Below are positions 4,820 to 6,341 of a DNA stretch of 6,341 bases, one piece after another. The stretch lies in the NCBI GenBank assembly GCA_934132915.1, contig CAKPAK010000070.1:1-6341 (forward strand), read 5' to 3'. How positions within the stretch are numbered: position 1 is the stretch's first letter; every line of letters starts with the position of its first letter. The position numbers and the translations under genes were made by a program. The DNA is from an uncultured Bacilli bacterium (GTDB lineage Bacteria; Bacillota_I; Bacilli_A; RF39; UBA660). The notes under the pieces are model-generated. The model did no database searches. It saw only the letters and a list, made by a program, of their open reading frames with translations, and was not told the DNA's origin.

Positions 4820-5812
4820 ATGCTAATTTTGACAAAGTCATTGTTTGCTTTGATGATTGGTTTTATTATATCTACTGTATTTGGAGTAATTTTTATTCCT
4901 ATTTTGAAACGAATTAAAGCTGGTCAGCGGATTAATGTATATGTGGATGCACATAAAAATAAGGCGGGGACGCCTACGATGGGAGGTTTTATTTTTATTA
5001 TCCCTTGTATTATTACGGTGCTTTTATTACTGCTGACGGATAAGATGCAATATTCCATCAATCTTTTTATTATTTTGTTTGTCATGATTAGTTATGCTAT
5101 GATTGGTTTTTTGGATGATTATATTAGTTTGAAACATCATGAGAATAAGGGATTGACACAGGGACAGAAGTTATTTTTACAATTTATTGTGGCACTTGTT
5201 TTTTATGTTTTATTCCGGCATTTTGGCGATGGGGATTCTGTCTTACGTGTTACTTTGTTTAATTTGGAATGGAATTTGAATTGGTTTTATGGGGTATTCA
5301 TTTTGTTTTTGTTAATTGGTACTTCTAATGCGGTAAATTTGACGGATGGTTTAGATGGATTATCTGGTGGATTATCGGCGATTGCTTTTTTGTCTTATGG
5401 ACTTATTTCTTGGGGAAGTAAATGGATTACAGGGTATCAGGATATTGGAATATTTTGTTTTATTTTAGTTGGTTGTTTGATGGGATTTTTGGTTTTTAAT
5501 TCTCATCCTGCTAAGGTTTTTATGGGGGATACGGGAAGTTTGTCTTTGGGTGCAACTTTAGCAACGGTGGCTATTTTGACTTCTCATGAATTTTCTTTGG
5601 CAGTAATTGGTGGTGTCTTTGTTATTGAGACCCTATCTGTGATTATTCAGATTTTTTCGGTAGTGGTTTTTCATAAAAGAGTATTTTTGATGAGTCCAAT
5701 TCACCATCATTTTGAGCGTCTTGGTTGGAGTGAGGGAGATATTGTTAAGATGTTTTGGATTGTTGGATTTATTTTGAGTTTGTTAGCATTGATTTATGGG
5801 GTTTGGTTGTAG
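4820..5812 (+). CDS. mraY: Phospho-N-acetylmuramoyl-pentapeptide transferase (lipid I synthase)
   Basis: MraY transfers phospho-MurNAc-pentapeptide from its UDP carrier to undecaprenyl phosphate, making lipid I at the cytoplasmic membrane, the first membrane step of peptidoglycan synthesis. The 330 residues contain the family signatures: GTPTMGG (50-56), FLDDYIS with the catalytic Asp pair at 99-100, NAVNLTDGLDGLSGG (170-184), the active-site loop FNSHPAKVFMGDTGS (226-240) and SPIHHHFE (292-299), with about ten hydrophobic membrane spans between them. An in-frame ATG at 4805 would add five residues, but it lies within a few bases of the predicted transcript start. The ATG at 4820 gives a start like that of B. 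subtilis MraY and has a weak GGTG-type ribosome site. Thr/Leu codons are ttg- and G/T-rich, unlike the recombinase. murE does not lie between PBP and mraY as it does in B. subtilis. Confidence 0.95.
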   Translation: MLILTKSLFALMIGFIISTVFGVIFIPILKRIKAGQRINVYVDAHKNKAGTPTMGGFIFIIPCIITVLLLLLTDKMQYSINLFIILFVMISYAMIGFLDDYISLKHHENKGLTQGQKLFLQFIVALVFYVLFRHFGDGDSVLRVTLFNLEWNLNWFYGVFILFLLIGTSNAVNLTDGLDGLSGGLSAIAFLSYGLISWGSKWITGYQDIGIFCFILVGCLMGFLVFNSHPAKVFMGDTGSLSLGATLATVAILTSHEFSLAVIGGVFVIETLSVIIQIFSVVVFHKRVFLMSPIHHHFERLGWSEGDIVKMFWIVGFILSLLALIYGVWL

Positions 5813-5870
5813 AAGACGAAAAGAGGACAAAAGGCGTGTTTGTTTTCTTTTTTTTGACATATATATTACT

Positions 5871-6251
5871 ATGAATGCGGAAACAATGAATCGTTTAAAA
5901 AAACTAGATATTGAAGAAATGTTGTGGATTGTGTTGATTGGATTGATTCTTTTATCTTTTTATGCAAATCAAAAGGAGCGGGAATATTTGATTGATGGAA
6001 ATGATGAGAGTAAGGAGAAATATCGGGGGTTGATGTTGTTTATTTTTGTTGTTGCTTTAGGGACTTATTTTTATTATTTTTGTGATAGTATTCAAGAACT
6101 TTGGGGATTGAATTCTTCTTCTAGTGAGGAGGAGGTTTGGTATGCTAAATTGTCTTTTGTGAGTAGTTTATTGATCTTTGTAGCGGGAATTATTTTGGTT
6201 TATATTGCTTATTTTGATGATAAACTTTTGTCGGAATTGGCTTTAAATTAG
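5871..6251 (+). CDS. Small three-helix membrane protein of unknown function
   Basis: The 126-residue product has an N-terminal charged segment (NRLKKLDIEE, 7-16) and three likely membrane helices at about 17-32, 53-71 and 92-114. A charged loop (33-52, KEREYLIDGNDESKEKYRG) separates the first two and a Ser/Glu loop (81-88) the last two. Proteins with this 'LKxLDIEE.xW' start and three helices are common hypothetical proteins in gut Bacilli relatives, from memory; no function is known to me. The frame is open back to 5796, overlapping mraY, but the extra 25 residues (Arg/Cys-rich) look non-coding, so ATG 5871 is preferred; ATG 5886 is possible. No good ribosome site precedes either. TTGTTT (5840-5845) with TATATT (5862-5867) at 16 bases is a possible promoter. 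It sits where murD or ftsW often follows mraY. Confidence 0.65.
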   Translation: MNAETMNRLKKLDIEEMLWIVLIGLILLSFYANQKEREYLIDGNDESKEKYRGLMLFIFVVALGTYFYYFCDSIQELWGLNSSSSEEEVWYAKLSFVSSLLIFVAGIILVYIAYFDDKLLSELALN

Positions 6252-6305
6252 TTTCTTTTTTTGGTGTCAATAATTTAGGAAAATGTCCTGAAAAAAATTA
6301 AACAT

Positions 6306-6330
6306 AAGCGGGATTTTACTCTCGTTTTTT
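6306..6330 (+). terminator. Intrinsic terminator after the small membrane protein gene
   Basis: AAGCGGGA (6306-6313) pairs with TCTCGTTT (6320-6327), including two G-U pairs, around a TTTTAC loop, and runs into six T residues (6325-6330). It would end the mraY and membrane-protein transcript. This suggests the wall cluster is split here rather than continuing directly into murD. Confidence 0.6.
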
Positions 6331-6341
6331 GTCTTAAATTT

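Noticed and set aside
5796..5870. 25-residue N-terminal extension of the small membrane protein overlapping mraY
   Set aside because: Arg/Cys-rich, includes the intergenic DNA, and spoils the usual start of the protein.
6270..6290. Hairpin AGGA/TCCT upstream of the final terminator
   Set aside because: Only four pairs; the structure at 6306-6330 is stronger and followed by a T-run.
1..6341. CRISPR array, tRNA or rRNA, relaxase or defence genes
   Set aside because: No regularly spaced repeats, tRNA T-loop signatures or conserved rRNA blocks were found, and no protein resembling a relaxase, nuclease or toxin is present in the window.

Overview
The window looks like a low-GC Bacillota (Firmicutes) chromosome, perhaps a gut Bacilli lineage related to RF39 or Erysipelotrichales. 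The reasons are the very high A+T content, AGGAGG-type ribosome sites with frequent TTG starts, TGG for Trp with TGA as stop, and a cell-wall pair of a PASTA-bearing class B penicillin-binding protein (PBP) followed by mraY. The exact taxon cannot be read from the sequence.

Positions 1 to about 3845 appear to be the right end of an integrated mobile element. From the left they hold the start of a minus-strand gene that runs off the window (1-144) and about 1 kb of AT-rich DNA (145-1180). That AT-rich stretch carries a promoter-plus-terminator unit, a long inverted repeat, GTGATGCAC repeats, an operator-like palindrome and two apparent gene remnants. Next comes a short winged-helix gene of the phage or plasmid replication-initiator type (1181-1459), then a second decayed stretch, then a structured leader (about 1753-1866). 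The leader precedes a two-gene operon: a 64-residue SHOCT-like protein and a 591-residue large serine recombinase (2087-3862).

At about 3840-3850 the sequence switches abruptly into the middle of a class B PBP gene. The first recognisable host residues are N-P-G-F-V-E-L-G, which belong to the SxN active-site motif region of SpoVD/FtsI-type transpeptidases. The fragment keeps the KTG motif and one PASTA domain but lacks the 5' half with the SxxK motif, and that half is not in the window. Leu and Arg codon choice and strand base composition change at the same place. The junction is therefore interpreted as an element/host attachment site (attR-like), with the recombinase as the last gene of the element. 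The recombinase frame runs through the junction and uses a stop codon lying in PBP DNA.

Positions 3846-6341 are host-like: the PBP 3' fragment, mraY with its own probable promoters, a small three-helix membrane protein of unknown function, and a terminator. PBP and MraY normally act together in peptidoglycan synthesis, at septum or spore cortex. If the recombinase excises the element precisely, the PBP gene would be rebuilt. Whether this is a regulated switch, as with skin in sigK, or ordinary insertion cannot be decided from this window.
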